DNA of 11,366 bases, taken from positions 1 through 11,366 of the forward strand of contig JALXCH010000577.1 in assembly GCA_026991005.1 (NCBI GenBank), given 5' to 3'. Below are positions 1 to 5,542 of this stretch, piece after piece (position 1 is the stretch's first letter; the number at the start of each line of letters is the position of its first letter). The notes below the pieces were generated by a model that saw only the letters and a list, made by a program, of their open reading frames with translations, was not told where the DNA came from and did not search any database. The position numbers and the translations under genes were made by a program. The stretch comes from Calditrichia bacterium (GTDB taxonomy: Bacteria > Calditrichota > Calditrichia > RBG-13-44-9).

Positions 1-373
1 GCCGGGTAACCAGAAAAGTACTGTGCAGATTGATGTTCATCATCTCCTGCCATCTCTCGAAAGGTGTTTCGGAAATCTCGCCTTCCATCCAGAATCCTCC
101 CATCAGGTGCAGCACCACATTCAGGTGCCCCATCACATCCAGCGCTTCACTGAAAAAAGATTCCACTTTTTCTTCCAGGGTCAGATCGGCCTGCATTCCA
201 TGAAGCCGCTCACTGGGACCGACCAGATCCTGCAAGGCACTAAATTTTTCCGGAGAGCGATAATTGGTAAATACCTCAGCCCCCTCCTGTAAAAACTGGC
301 GAATAACTTCCTGGCCTAAAAATCCTGTACCGCCGGTGACAACAACCTTTATTTGATGCAACAACTCCTGCAT
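1..373 (-). CDS. Short-chain dehydrogenase/reductase (SDR), 5' part only
   Basis: The reading frame opens at the ATG complementary to 371-373 and runs off the left edge, so only the first 124 residues are visible. Residues 10-20 read VVVTGGTGFLG, the glycine-rich Rossmann loop that binds NAD(P). An acidic residue at D63 (QADLT) follows, then a beta strand ending in HLMGGF (89-94), the place of the NNAG motif, and NINLHSTF (113-120), the helix that carries the conserved Asn. These place it in the SDR superfamily. The YxxxK catalytic motif would lie beyond the edge, so substrate and activity cannot be judged. An AAGGAGA ribosome binding site sits just upstream of the ATG and supports the start. 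The gene appears to be monocistronic or first in a leftward operon. It could be an ordinary oxidoreductase or a nucleoside-sugar-modifying SDR. Confidence 0.85.
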   Translation of the reverse strand, partial: MQELLHQIKVVVTGGTGFLGQEVIRQFLQEGAEVFTNYRSPEKFSALQDLVGPSERLHGMQADLTLEEKVESFFSEALDVMGHLNVVLHLMGGFWMEGEISETPFERWQEMMNINLHSTFLVTR

Positions 374-443
374 GGTCGTCTCCTTTTTTCATTCCATTTC
401 TCTCTGGCACGGAATATACAGAAAAGTATTTCTGGAATCCATC

Positions 444-498
444 GTTAACCAATTGTCAAATTAAATTTGCCGAAAGTATTGCAAAGCAAATTGTTAAC
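444..498. promoter_or_regulatory. Nested inverted repeats upstream of the SDR gene
   Basis: CAAATT-A-AATTTG (457-469) is a perfect short palindrome. It is flanked by an imperfect inverted repeat, GTTAACCAATTG (444-455) and CAAATTGTTAAC (487-498), matching at 10 of 12 positions. The arrangement lies 70-125 bases upstream of the leftward SDR start, so it could be an operator or an AT-rich hairpin. No regulator can be named from the sequence. Confidence 0.25.
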
Positions 499-600
499 CG
501 GAAATGAGCTTATGAGATGTACATGCGTGCGCCTTGGCTCGCATTCGCTCCCAGTCATTCATAGAGGCAGTATTCCACTCGTCCCGCTCTCAGTCCCAGA

Positions 601-885
601 CCCGTTCCGGGAGTCCGTCCACTCGCAGAGCCCGTATCGGGCGGGAGCCTTCGGATATCGGATAGAGAACCGTTTAGTCAGAGTCCTCTGGGTAGGATGC
701 TTCGCATTTATCCGGTCAAAAAGAGCAAATTTCCATGTGCACAATTCAATATAATTCAAAATTCTTAATTCAAAATTATCAATTATTTCTCTCGTCCCTA
801 TGGGACTCAAATGGTGTGGGAGGGATTCTCTTTCTTTCCCATGGCTGAAGGCCATGGGCTAAAATCTGTCGGCCACTCCGTGGCC
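601..885. repeat. Cluster of short GC-rich hairpins, REP-like
   Basis: Five compact palindromes are strung over 285 bases: CCCG-TTC-CGGG (601-611), GCCCG-TAT-CGGGC (630-642), GTCCC-TAT-GGGAC (794-806), CCCATGGC-TGAAG-GCCATGGG (838-858) and GGCCAC-TCC-GTGGCC (871-885). Stems are 4-8 base pairs and loops 3-5 bases. Clusters of this kind resemble REP/BIME elements moved by RAYT-type Y1 transposases. No transposase gene is present in the window, so the link to a mobile element is inference. Confidence 0.45.
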
Positions 886-975
886 TCTCATCCTGCCAAC
901 CGATAGTTTTTTAAATCCAGAGATTTTATTCCGACCACCTGGAGTATTTGATCAAAAATATCTTTTCTAATGATT
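866..975 (+). repeat. Mosaic intergenic repeat, copy A
   Basis: First copy of a diverged unit. It shares with copy B the box CACTCCGTGGCCT (874-886), ATCCTGCCA, and the box GGAGTAT-TG-TCAAAAAT (941 onward), then TTTCTAAT-ATT. The distance between the first and last boxes is exactly 67 bases in both copies, which argues for common descent rather than chance. Copy A leads directly into the (CAAATNN) array. Confidence 0.6.
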
Positions 976-979
976 GACA

Positions 980-1049
980 CAAATTCCAATTAACAAATCA
1001 CAAATCCCAAATCCCAAATAACAAATCCCAAATCACAAATCCCAAATTC
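980..1049. repeat. Heptanucleotide array (CAAATNN)10
   Basis: Ten 7-base units in register, mostly CAAATCC or CAAATCA. The first two (CAAATTC, CAATTAA) and the fourth complete-array unit (CAAATAA) are diverged. On the other strand it reads GGATTTG repeats. It contains no plausible coding potential; the apparent reading frame through it is a by-product of the repeat. Confidence 0.8.
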
Positions 1050-1087
1050 CAAAAACAAATTATAAATCCAAAGAATAATTATTTTTA

Positions 1088-1115
1088 ATTCGTGTCCATT
1101 CGTGTGATTCGTGGG
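1088..1115. repeat. Triple ATTCGTG repeat
   Basis: Three tandem 9-10-base units, ATTCGTGTCC, ATTCGTGTG and ATTCGTGGG, lie directly between the CAAATNN array and repeat copy B. No other function can be seen. Confidence 0.6.
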
Positions 1116-1138
1116 CAAACTTCTTCTTTTTCTAAATT

Positions 1139-1250
1139 CTTTCGGACACTCCGTGGCCTTGTATCCTGCCAGAGGAGAATCTTTCTGATTCAAATATTCA
1201 ATTCTGATTATCCGGAGTATCTGCTCAAAAATAACCTTTCTAATTATTCC
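1139..1250 (+). repeat. Mosaic intergenic repeat, copy B
   Basis: Second direct copy, offset 273 bases from copy A, with CACTCCGTGGCCT at 1147-1159 and GGAGTAT at 1214-1220. It also shares CCAGAGGA (1169-1176) and GGAGTATCTG with the inverted copy C near 10,100. Copy B leads into the (CYCTATG) array rather than the CAAATNN array. Confidence 0.6.
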
Positions 1251-1284
1251 TATTATTTCCTGTTAGACCCGATATGCCCTTATG

Positions 1285-1333
1285 CTCTATGCCCTATGCC
1301 CTATACTCTATGCTCTATGCTCTATGCCCTATG
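1285..1333. repeat. Heptanucleotide array (CYCTATG)7
   Basis: Seven consecutive 7-base units alternating between CTCTATG and CCCTATG, with one CCCTATA. Three more units of the same family recur at 5381-5401. The array lies inside the tail of mosaic repeat B, between the GGAGTAT box and the CAGTGCC box. Copy C lacks the array at this place. Confidence 0.8.
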
Positions 1334-1457
1334 CTATTCCGTTCGGATGCTCTAACGTTTTTTCAGTGCCTTCTGTGGTCTCTGTGGTTTTAACGCCAAT
1401 TAATGATGTTCAAATCAATTCCAGAAAGATGCAGATCACTCGGAAAACGGAGTGATT

Positions 1458-1673
1458 TCACAACAAAAGTTCATCCAGTTCTTCCACCGGAATTCCCAGC
1501 ATTCTCGCCAGCTTTCCAAAATGTTCCGCGCTGATAAACCCCATTTCCGCAAATGCCATTAAATAACCATACACCGCAAATTTGTTTTCACGGCTCATCT
1601 TCGGTAAATCCTCTCGCAGAAATTCTTCCAGTTCCCGATAATATTTTTCCTGGTCCGGATTGGTTTTTTCCAT
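1458..1673 (-). CDS. Small conserved-looking protein of unknown function
   Basis: A 71-residue, strongly acidic, mostly helical protein beginning MEKTNPDQEKYYREL and ending in GIPVEELDELLL. A longer frame opens at 1709, but a GGGAGG ribosome binding site lies nine bases before the ATG at 1673, so the shorter start is chosen. There is no signal peptide, membrane segment, cysteine or metal motif. The sequence alternates Leu/Tyr/Phe with Glu/Lys, as in a small helical-bundle or adaptor protein. I do not recognise the family. It is transcribed away from the copB operon and shares with it the 1674-2075 intergenic region, so co-regulation from a divergent promoter is possible but not shown. Confidence 0.65.
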   Translation of the reverse strand: MEKTNPDQEKYYRELEEFLREDLPKMSRENKFAVYGYLMAFAEMGFISAEHFGKLARMLGIPVEELDELLL

Positions 1674-1934
1674 GATGCGCGTCCTCCCGGGAAGGTTGAT
1701 ATTACCCAAAAAAAATTATTGCTTCGGCATCCAATTTAAACATCCAGAGGTGTTAAAAACAAGTTACCCTGAAGATACCGCGAGCGTGGTGTTTTTAAAG
1801 TTCCTTTTTAAAAATTGGATATTTCTCCAATTCGCACAGTCCAACTATTCTCTTTCCGGAGTACTCATAACCAGATTCATGGGAAACCCAAATCCTTTTT
1901 AATGGCTGTGCCACTATGGAATATTGTTCAAGCC

Positions 1935-1950
1935 TGTAGAATATTCTACA
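1935..1950. promoter_or_regulatory. Perfect 16-bp palindrome, probable operator or enhancer site
   Basis: TGTAGAATATTCTACA is a perfect dyad. It lies about 90 bases upstream of the sigma-54-type promoter and about 125 bases before the first ORF of the copB operon. That is the usual distance for the binding site of a sigma-54 enhancer-binding protein dimer. It could instead be a repressor site for the divergent 71-residue gene. It does not match a MerR-family or CopY site that I recognise. Confidence 0.55.
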
Positions 1951-2026
1951 ACAAAAGTGGATCATCGTCCCATGGCTGTTCTTGTAACATCAGTAATAAT
2001 AATGGGTTGAAGAAAACAGCCCCGTT

Positions 2027-2043
2027 CTGGCACGAATCCTGCC
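2027..2043 (+). promoter_or_regulatory. Sigma-54 (RpoN) -24/-12 promoter
   Basis: CTGGCACGAATCCTGCC fits the consensus YTGGCACG-N4-TTGCW. The -24 block CTGGCACG is complete, the invariant GG (2029-2030) and GC (2041-2042) are separated by exactly ten bases, and the -12 block is CTGCC. Transcription would start near 2053, giving a short leader to the ATG at 2076 and then the SHOCT and copB genes. The match is to an established consensus; actual use is inferred. Confidence 0.6.
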
Positions 2044-2075
2044 ATTTAATTGAGTAGAACGAAAGAGAGAGAACA

Positions 2076-2186
2076 ATGGGAACTGAAACAGGAAAAATAA
2101 TCGGAAAGAGTACTCGCGGGGTTACGGTGCGCCTTTCCTTGGAAGAAATCCGCAAAAAGTTATTTGCCGCGGTTAAGAGTCTATAA
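2076..2186 (+). CDS. Putative 36-residue basic peptide, first ORF of the copB operon
   Basis: An ATG at 2076 opens 36 codons ending with TAA at 2184-2186. The peptide starts MGTETGKIIGKSTRGV and ends in a basic amphipathic stretch, LSLEEIRKKLFAAVKSL. It is preceded only by a purine run (AAGAGAGAGAAC), a weak ribosome binding site. It lies about 23 bases after the predicted sigma-54 start point and 28 bases before the SHOCT gene. It could be a real small protein, a translated leader, or chance. I recognise no family. Confidence 0.4.
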   Translation: MGTETGKIIGKSTRGVTVRLSLEEIRKKLFAAVKSL

Positions 2187-2214
2187 TAATAAACATTTTA
2201 AGGAGGTGATTTGG

Positions 2215-2448
2215 ATGATGAATGGAATGGGTGGTTTTGGATTGATGGGTTTGGGCTGGTTATTCTGGATCGTTCTTTTAATGGTGATTATCTGGGCAGT
2301 GGTTCGGCTGGTGAATGCCAATCAGAGCAGAGGAGAGCTTCCTCCCGAGCGTCCTGATGATGCGCTAAGTGTGTTAAAAAAACGATATGCCCGGGGAGAA
2401 ATTTCTCGCGAAGAATACTTGAAGATGAAACAGGGTTTAACATCTTAA
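2215..2448 (+). CDS. SHOCT-domain small membrane protein
   Basis: 77 residues. The start is fixed by AAGGAGGTGAT (2200-2210), an 11-base match to the 16S rRNA 3' end, just before the tandem ATGs; an earlier in-frame ATG at 2164 has no such site. The N-terminus is Met/Gly-rich ([15 protein letters not shown]), followed by one transmembrane helix (about residues 9-32), a short polar linker, and a C-terminal SHOCT domain (about 46-74) with [25 protein letters not shown] is a short helical domain common at the C-terminus of small membrane proteins and presumed to mediate interactions. The gene ends 58 bases before copB on the same strand, so it is probably an accessory partner of the pump. The Met-rich start might contact copper, which is speculation. 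Confidence 0.85.
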   Translation: MMNGMGGFGLMGLGWLFWIVLLMVIIWAVVRLVNANQSRGELPPERPDDALSVLKKRYARGEISREEYLKMKQGLTS

Positions 2449-2506
2449 TTGGATGTTCCGGCAAGGGAGGGGCGGCAATAATAATGAAATTAAAGGAGAT
2501 AATATC

Positions 2507-4672
2507 ATGAAATCGCATGAACATGTCGATGGGGAAACGGTTCAGGAAGAGATGCACCAGGGCCATTCTCATTCCCACGATTGCCACGACGAGAATTGCG
2601 AGCATCACAACCATTCCCATCACGGAGGTCATAAAGCACACCAGAACCATGGAGAACACCATGGTCATGGGGAGCATCACGAAATGGAGGGCCATGACCA
2701 TAGCTGCCATGGTGGTGGGCATGATCACCACGCCCACATGGTCGCCGACTTCCGCAAGCGCTTCTGGATTTCTTTAATCCTTACCCTCCCAATTTTGTTG
2801 TTGTCTCCTATGATTCAGCAATTTCTGGGTCTGGGAGAAGCCCTGCGCTTTCCGGGAGACATCTTTCTATCTTTTCTTTTCTCTTCAGCGGTCTTCTTTT
2901 ATGGGGGCTATCCCTTTCTGAAGGGAATTTATGAAGAATTGAAAAATAAACAACCGGGTATGATGACCCTGATTGGGTTGGCTATTTCCGTAGCCTATTT
3001 TTACAGCAGTGCTGTGGTGTTCGGACTGAGCGGGAAAACCTTCTTCTGGGAGCTGGCCACCCTGATTGACATCATGCTGTTGGGGCACTGGATCGAAATG
3101 AAATCGGTGATGGGCGCCTCCCGGGCGCTGGAAGAGCTGGCGAAGTTGATGCCTTCCGATGCTCACAAAGTCCTGGCAAACGGCAGCATTCAAGACGTTC
3201 CGCTGGAAGAACTGCATCCCGGCGATCGGGTGCTGGTGAAACCGGGCGAGAAGATACCTGCCGACGGAATTGTTGTAGAAGGACAGTCTTCGGTGAACGA
3301 AGCCATGCTCACCGGCGAATCGAAACCGGTGAGTAAAAAAGCCGGGGATGCGGTGATAGGCGGAGCGGTTAACGGGGAAGGTTCCCTGACCGTGGAAGTG
3401 CAGAAAACCGGCAAGGATTCGTTCCTGTCTCAGGTGATCGATCTGGTGCGGGAGGCTCAGGCCAGTAAATCGAAAACGCAGGATCTGGCCAATCGGGCGG
3501 CCCTGTGGCTGACGCTCATTGCCATTGGCGGTGGCGCCATTACCCTGTTCGTCTGGCTGGCTATCATGAATCGGGATTTTGCTTTTGCCCTGGAACGCAC
3601 AGTCACGGTGATGGTGATTACCTGCCCGCACGCGCTGGGGCTGGCCGTACCGCTGGTGGTGGCGGTTTCCACCGCTATTTCTGCTCGCAACGGCCTGTTG
3701 ATTCGCAACCGGGTGGCTTTTGAGGCGGCACGCCATATTGAAGCCATTATTTTCGACAAAACCGGTACGCTTACCGAAGGCAAGTTTGGTGTTACCGATG
3801 TGCTGGCTCTCGATGGACGCTTCTCGCCCGGAGAACTGGTGCAATATGCTGCTACGGTGGAAGCGCATTCGGAGCATCCCATTGCCCGCGGTATTGTGGA
3901 TTTTGCTGAAGAGATTGCTGAAGTGAGCGATTTTACCGCTATTCCGGGCAAGGGCGCCCAGGGTAAGGTGGATGGGAAACTGGTGCAGGTGGTGAGTCCC
4001 GGTTATTTGCGGGAGCAGCATATTGATCTGCAGGATGAACGGGTGGATGTCCTGAAGTCGCAGGGAAAAACGGTGGTATTTGTACTTCTGGAAGGAGAGG
4101 TAGCCGGTGCCATTGCCCTGGCCGATATGATTCGTCCGGAATCCAAAGAAGCGGTGCGTAAATTGAAAGAAATGGGAATTCGTACCATGATGCTAACCGG
4201 CGATAATGCCCAGGTGGCCAAATGGGTGGCCGACGAGCTGGGATTGGACGAGTATTTCGCGGAAGTATTACCGCACAAAAAAGCGGCCAAGATTAAGGAA
4301 GTACAGGCACGCGGACTGACCGTGGCGATGACCGGCGACGGCGTGAATGACGCCCCGGCATTAGCGCAGGCCGATGTGGGCATTACCATTGGTGCCGGTA
4401 CCGATGTGGCGGTGGAAACGGCCGATATTGTCCTGGTGCGCAGCAATCCCCTGGACGTGGTCTCCATCGTTGGTCTGGCCAAAGCCACCTACAAAAAGAT
4501 GGTGCAGAATCTGGCCTGGGCAACCGGTTACAACGCCTTTGCCATTCCGCTGGCCGCCGGGGTGCTGTACGGTCAGGGAATTCTGCTCTCTCCCGCAGCC
4601 GGTGCCGTGTTGATGTCCCTGAGTACCGTGGTGGTGGCCATTAACGCCCGGATTTTAAAATTCAGGAAATAA
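2507..4672 (+). CDS. copB: CopB-type P1B-3 copper-exporting P-type ATPase
   Basis: 721 residues, inner membrane, exporting copper (Cu2+/Cu+, possibly Ag+) at the cost of ATP. The ATG at 2507 is chosen over 2453 because AAAGGAG (2492-2498) precedes it. Residues 4-77 hold 27 histidines and three cysteines, a cytosolic metal-binding tail replacing the usual CxxC domains. Motifs visible: TGES (269-272, actuator), CPH (373-375, sixth helix), DKTGT with phosphorylated D417, HP (457-458, ATP-binding domain), TGDGVND (609-615). Helix 7 has N668-x5-GYN-x4-P681 and helix 8 has P696-x6-MSxST-xx-V-x2-NA (to 714), the exact P1B-3 signatures. CPH with a His-rich tail defines the CopB subgroup as opposed to CopA (CPC). 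Length is typical and all catalytic residues are present. It is the last gene of the operon with the SHOCT protein. Confidence 0.96.
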   Translation: MKSHEHVDGETVQEEMHQGHSHSHDCHDENCEHHNHSHHGGHKAHQNHGEHHGHGEHHEMEGHDHSCHGGGHDHHAHMVADFRKRFWISLILTLPILLLSPMIQQFLGLGEALRFPGDIFLSFLFSSAVFFYGGYPFLKGIYEELKNKQPGMMTLIGLAISVAYFYSSAVVFGLSGKTFFWELATLIDIMLLGHWIEMKSVMGASRALEELAKLMPSDAHKVLANGSIQDVPLEELHPGDRVLVKPGEKIPADGIVVEGQSSVNEAMLTGESKPVSKKAGDAVIGGAVNGEGSLTVEVQKTGKDSFLSQVIDLVREAQASKSKTQDLANRAALWLTLIAIGGGAITLFVWLAIMNRDFAFALERTVTVMVITCPHALGLAVPLVVAVSTAISARNGLLIRNRVAFEAARHIEAIIFDKTGTLTEGKFGVTDVLALDGRFSPGELVQYAATVEAHSEHPIARGIVDFAEEIAEVSDFTAIPGKGAQGKVDGKLVQVVSPGYLREQHIDLQDERVDVLKSQGKTVVFVLLEGEVAGAIALADMIRPESKEAVRKLKEMGIRTMMLTGDNAQVAKWVADELGLDEYFAEVLPHKKAAKIKEVQARGLTVAMTGDGVNDAPALAQADVGITIGAGTDVAVETADIVLVRSNPLDVVSIVGLAKATYKKMVQNLAWATGYNAFAIPLAAGVLYGQGILLSPAAGAVLMSLSTVVVAINARILKFRK

Positions 4673-4867
4673 AATGGCGAATTTCTAAAGATACCATGAT
4701 GGCTGTTGTTATTAAAAGCCGATCGAATGTTTTTATTTATTCCACAATTAAAGCAACCGGTCGTTCTGAGCCCTGGGACAGCAAGGCGAAGAATATCATG
4801 GGTGAAATATTTAGTTGATTTCTGGGATTTAGGTAATTTTAATGGAGTAAGTCTTTTTTTTGTTTAA
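4673..4867. other. Spacer between copB and the MerR gene
   Basis: No gene, strong terminator or classical MerR-type promoter (19-20-base spacer with dyad) was recognised. GGAG at 4844-4847, followed by a run of eight T at 4854-4861, could be the remains of the MerR ribosome binding site and start region. Confidence 0.4.
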
Positions 4868-5260
4868 TACACAAGTGGCGAACTGATCCGGAGGGCGGGA
4901 GTAAACATCGAGACCCTGCGGTTTTACGAACGGAAGGGGTTGTTGCTGGAACCACCCCGCAGTCCGGGTGGGTTTCGGCTTTACGGAGAAGAGGATTTGA
5001 AGCGTTTAAAATTCATCGGAATGGCCAAGCAACATGGATTTACCCTGAGCGAAATCAGGGAGTTGCTGGATCTCCGGGTAGATTCGCGAACCACCTGCGA
5101 GGAGGTGCGAAAAATTGCGGAGGAGAAATTGTCCATCATCGAACAAAAACTGCGGGAACTCCGCCCGATAAAACGAGCGCTCCACCACCTGGTGCAAACC
5201 TGTCAGCAAACCGGCACGACGGGAAATTGTCCCATTCTGGAAGCCTTCGAGAAAGAATAA
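4868..5260 (+). CDS. MerR-family metal-responsive regulator with broken or unresolved 5' end
   Basis: From 4868 the frame reads YTSGELIRRAGVNIETLRFYERKGLL, the MerR winged-helix DNA-binding domain, then GFRLYGEEDLKRLKFI, a dimerisation helix, and a metal loop ending GNCPILEAFE. An in-frame TAA at 4865 precedes it, and no ATG, GTG or TTG lies before the HTH. The TTG at 4940 would delete half the HTH. One extra base near 4866 would join TTG (4860) to give M-F-K-YTSGEL behind GGAG, so a one-base frameshift or assembly error is likely. Cysteines at frame residues 77, 112 and 121 have 35 and 9 spacing, as in Hg-, Pb- and Zn-type sensors (MerR, PbrR, ZntR), unlike CueR, which has Ser at the first position. 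Its normal role would be to activate an efflux promoter on metal binding. Downstream of copB, same strand. Confidence 0.8.
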   Translation, partial: YTSGELIRRAGVNIETLRFYERKGLLLEPPRSPGGFRLYGEEDLKRLKFIGMAKQHGFTLSEIRELLDLRVDSRTTCEEVRKIAEEKLSIIEQKLRELRPIKRALHHLVQTCQQTGTTGNCPILEAFEKE

Positions 5261-5300
5261 TTGAATCGAATCAATAGGGGAAACCGAATGTCCCTATGCC

Positions 5301-5359
5301 TGAAATCGGGGACGATTTCATCCCGAAAGCAAACAGGGAAGTTTGCGTTTTAGTCGGGA
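5301..5359 (+). terminator. Paired hairpins after the MerR gene, possible terminator
   Basis: TGAAATCG-GGGA-CGATTTCA (5301-5320) is a perfect 8-bp stem with a 4-base loop. It is followed at once by an outer stem TCCCGA (5321-5326)/TCGGGA (5354-5359) that encloses GCAAAC-AGGGAA-GTTTGC (5329-5346) followed by GTTTT. The block begins 40 bases after the MerR stop. The T-run is short, so termination is only one possibility; a REP-like element is another. Confidence 0.4.
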
Positions 5360-5380
5360 TATGTCCCTATATCTTTATGC

Positions 5381-5401
5381 CCCTATGCCCTATGCTCTAT
5401 G
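5381..5401. repeat. (CYCTATG)3 heptamers
   Basis: CCCTATG, CCCTATG, CTCTATG in tandem, the same unit family as the array at 1285-1333. It passes directly into pyrimidine-rich CCCTATT sequence. Confidence 0.65.
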
Positions 5402-5449
5402 CTCTTTTCCCCTATTCTCCCTATTCCCCTTATAAACCCTATATACCCT

Positions 5450-5485
5450 ATTTCCCCTATTTCCCCTATTTCCCCTATTTCCCCT
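5450..5485. repeat. Nonanucleotide tandem array (ATTTCCCCT)4
   Basis: Four identical 9-base units with no mismatch, flanked by related CCCTAT sequence. Perfect identity suggests recent expansion by slippage. Confidence 0.8.
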
Positions 5486-5542
5486 ATATACTTCACACCC
5501 CCATCCCCCTTCCGTAACCAGCAAAGTTCCCTCCTGATGAAA

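Larger units (their letters stand above)
374..1457. other. Repeat-rich spacer with no convincing gene
   Basis: About 1.1 kb without a credible coding region. Short open frames on both strands lack ribosome binding sites and are built from repetitive sequence. The stretch contains, in order: nested inverted repeats (444-498); a cluster of small hairpins (601-885); an AATTCAAAATT-type AT repeat (745-785); a diverged direct repeat in two copies (about 866-975 and 1139-1250); a (CAAATNN) heptamer array (980-1049); a triple ATTCGTG repeat (1088-1115); a (CYCTATG) heptamer array (1285-1333); and a TCTGTGG doublet box (1365-1392). Listed separately where the structure is clear. Confidence 0.7.
1674..2075. 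other. Divergent intergenic region upstream of the copB operon
   Basis: About 400 bases between the leftward 71-residue gene and the rightward copB operon. It holds the palindrome at 1935-1950, the sigma-54-type promoter at 2027-2043, and an inverted repeat TTAAAAACA (1753-1761) / TGTTTTTAA (1790-1798) that could form a 9-bp stem with a 28-base loop. Reading frames in it lack ribosome binding sites and I treat them as chance. Confidence 0.55.
5261..5542. other. Structured, low-complexity spacer between MerR and ZIP genes
   Basis: No gene. It holds a pair of hairpins (5301-5359), three CYCTATG heptamers (5381-5401), CCCTATT-type pyrimidine-rich sequence and a 9-base tandem array (5450-5485). 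The reading frame through it (rich in Pro-Tyr/Phe) is repeat-derived. Confidence 0.65.

Noticed and set aside
980..1049. CRISPR array
   Set aside because: The unit is only 7 bases with no spacers, so it is a simple tandem array.
990..1355. Short frames on both strands through the heptamer arrays
   Set aside because: Products are repetitive (Cys-Asp-Leu-Gly or Tyr-Ala-Leu-Cys periods) and follow from the tandem DNA repeats.
2885..4021. 378-codon frame on the minus strand inside copB
   Set aside because: It is antisense to a fully motif-supported P-type ATPase and has no recognisable domain; a shadow of a GC-rich gene.
4683..4867. MerR-type operator/promoter upstream of the regulator
   Set aside because: No -35/-10 pair with a 19-20-base spacer and central dyad could be found.
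5296..5517. Open frame rich in Pro-Tyr and Pro-Phe repeats
   Set aside because: Its codons are only the CCCTAT/CCCCTATTT tandem repeats read in one frame; no ribosome binding site or domain.
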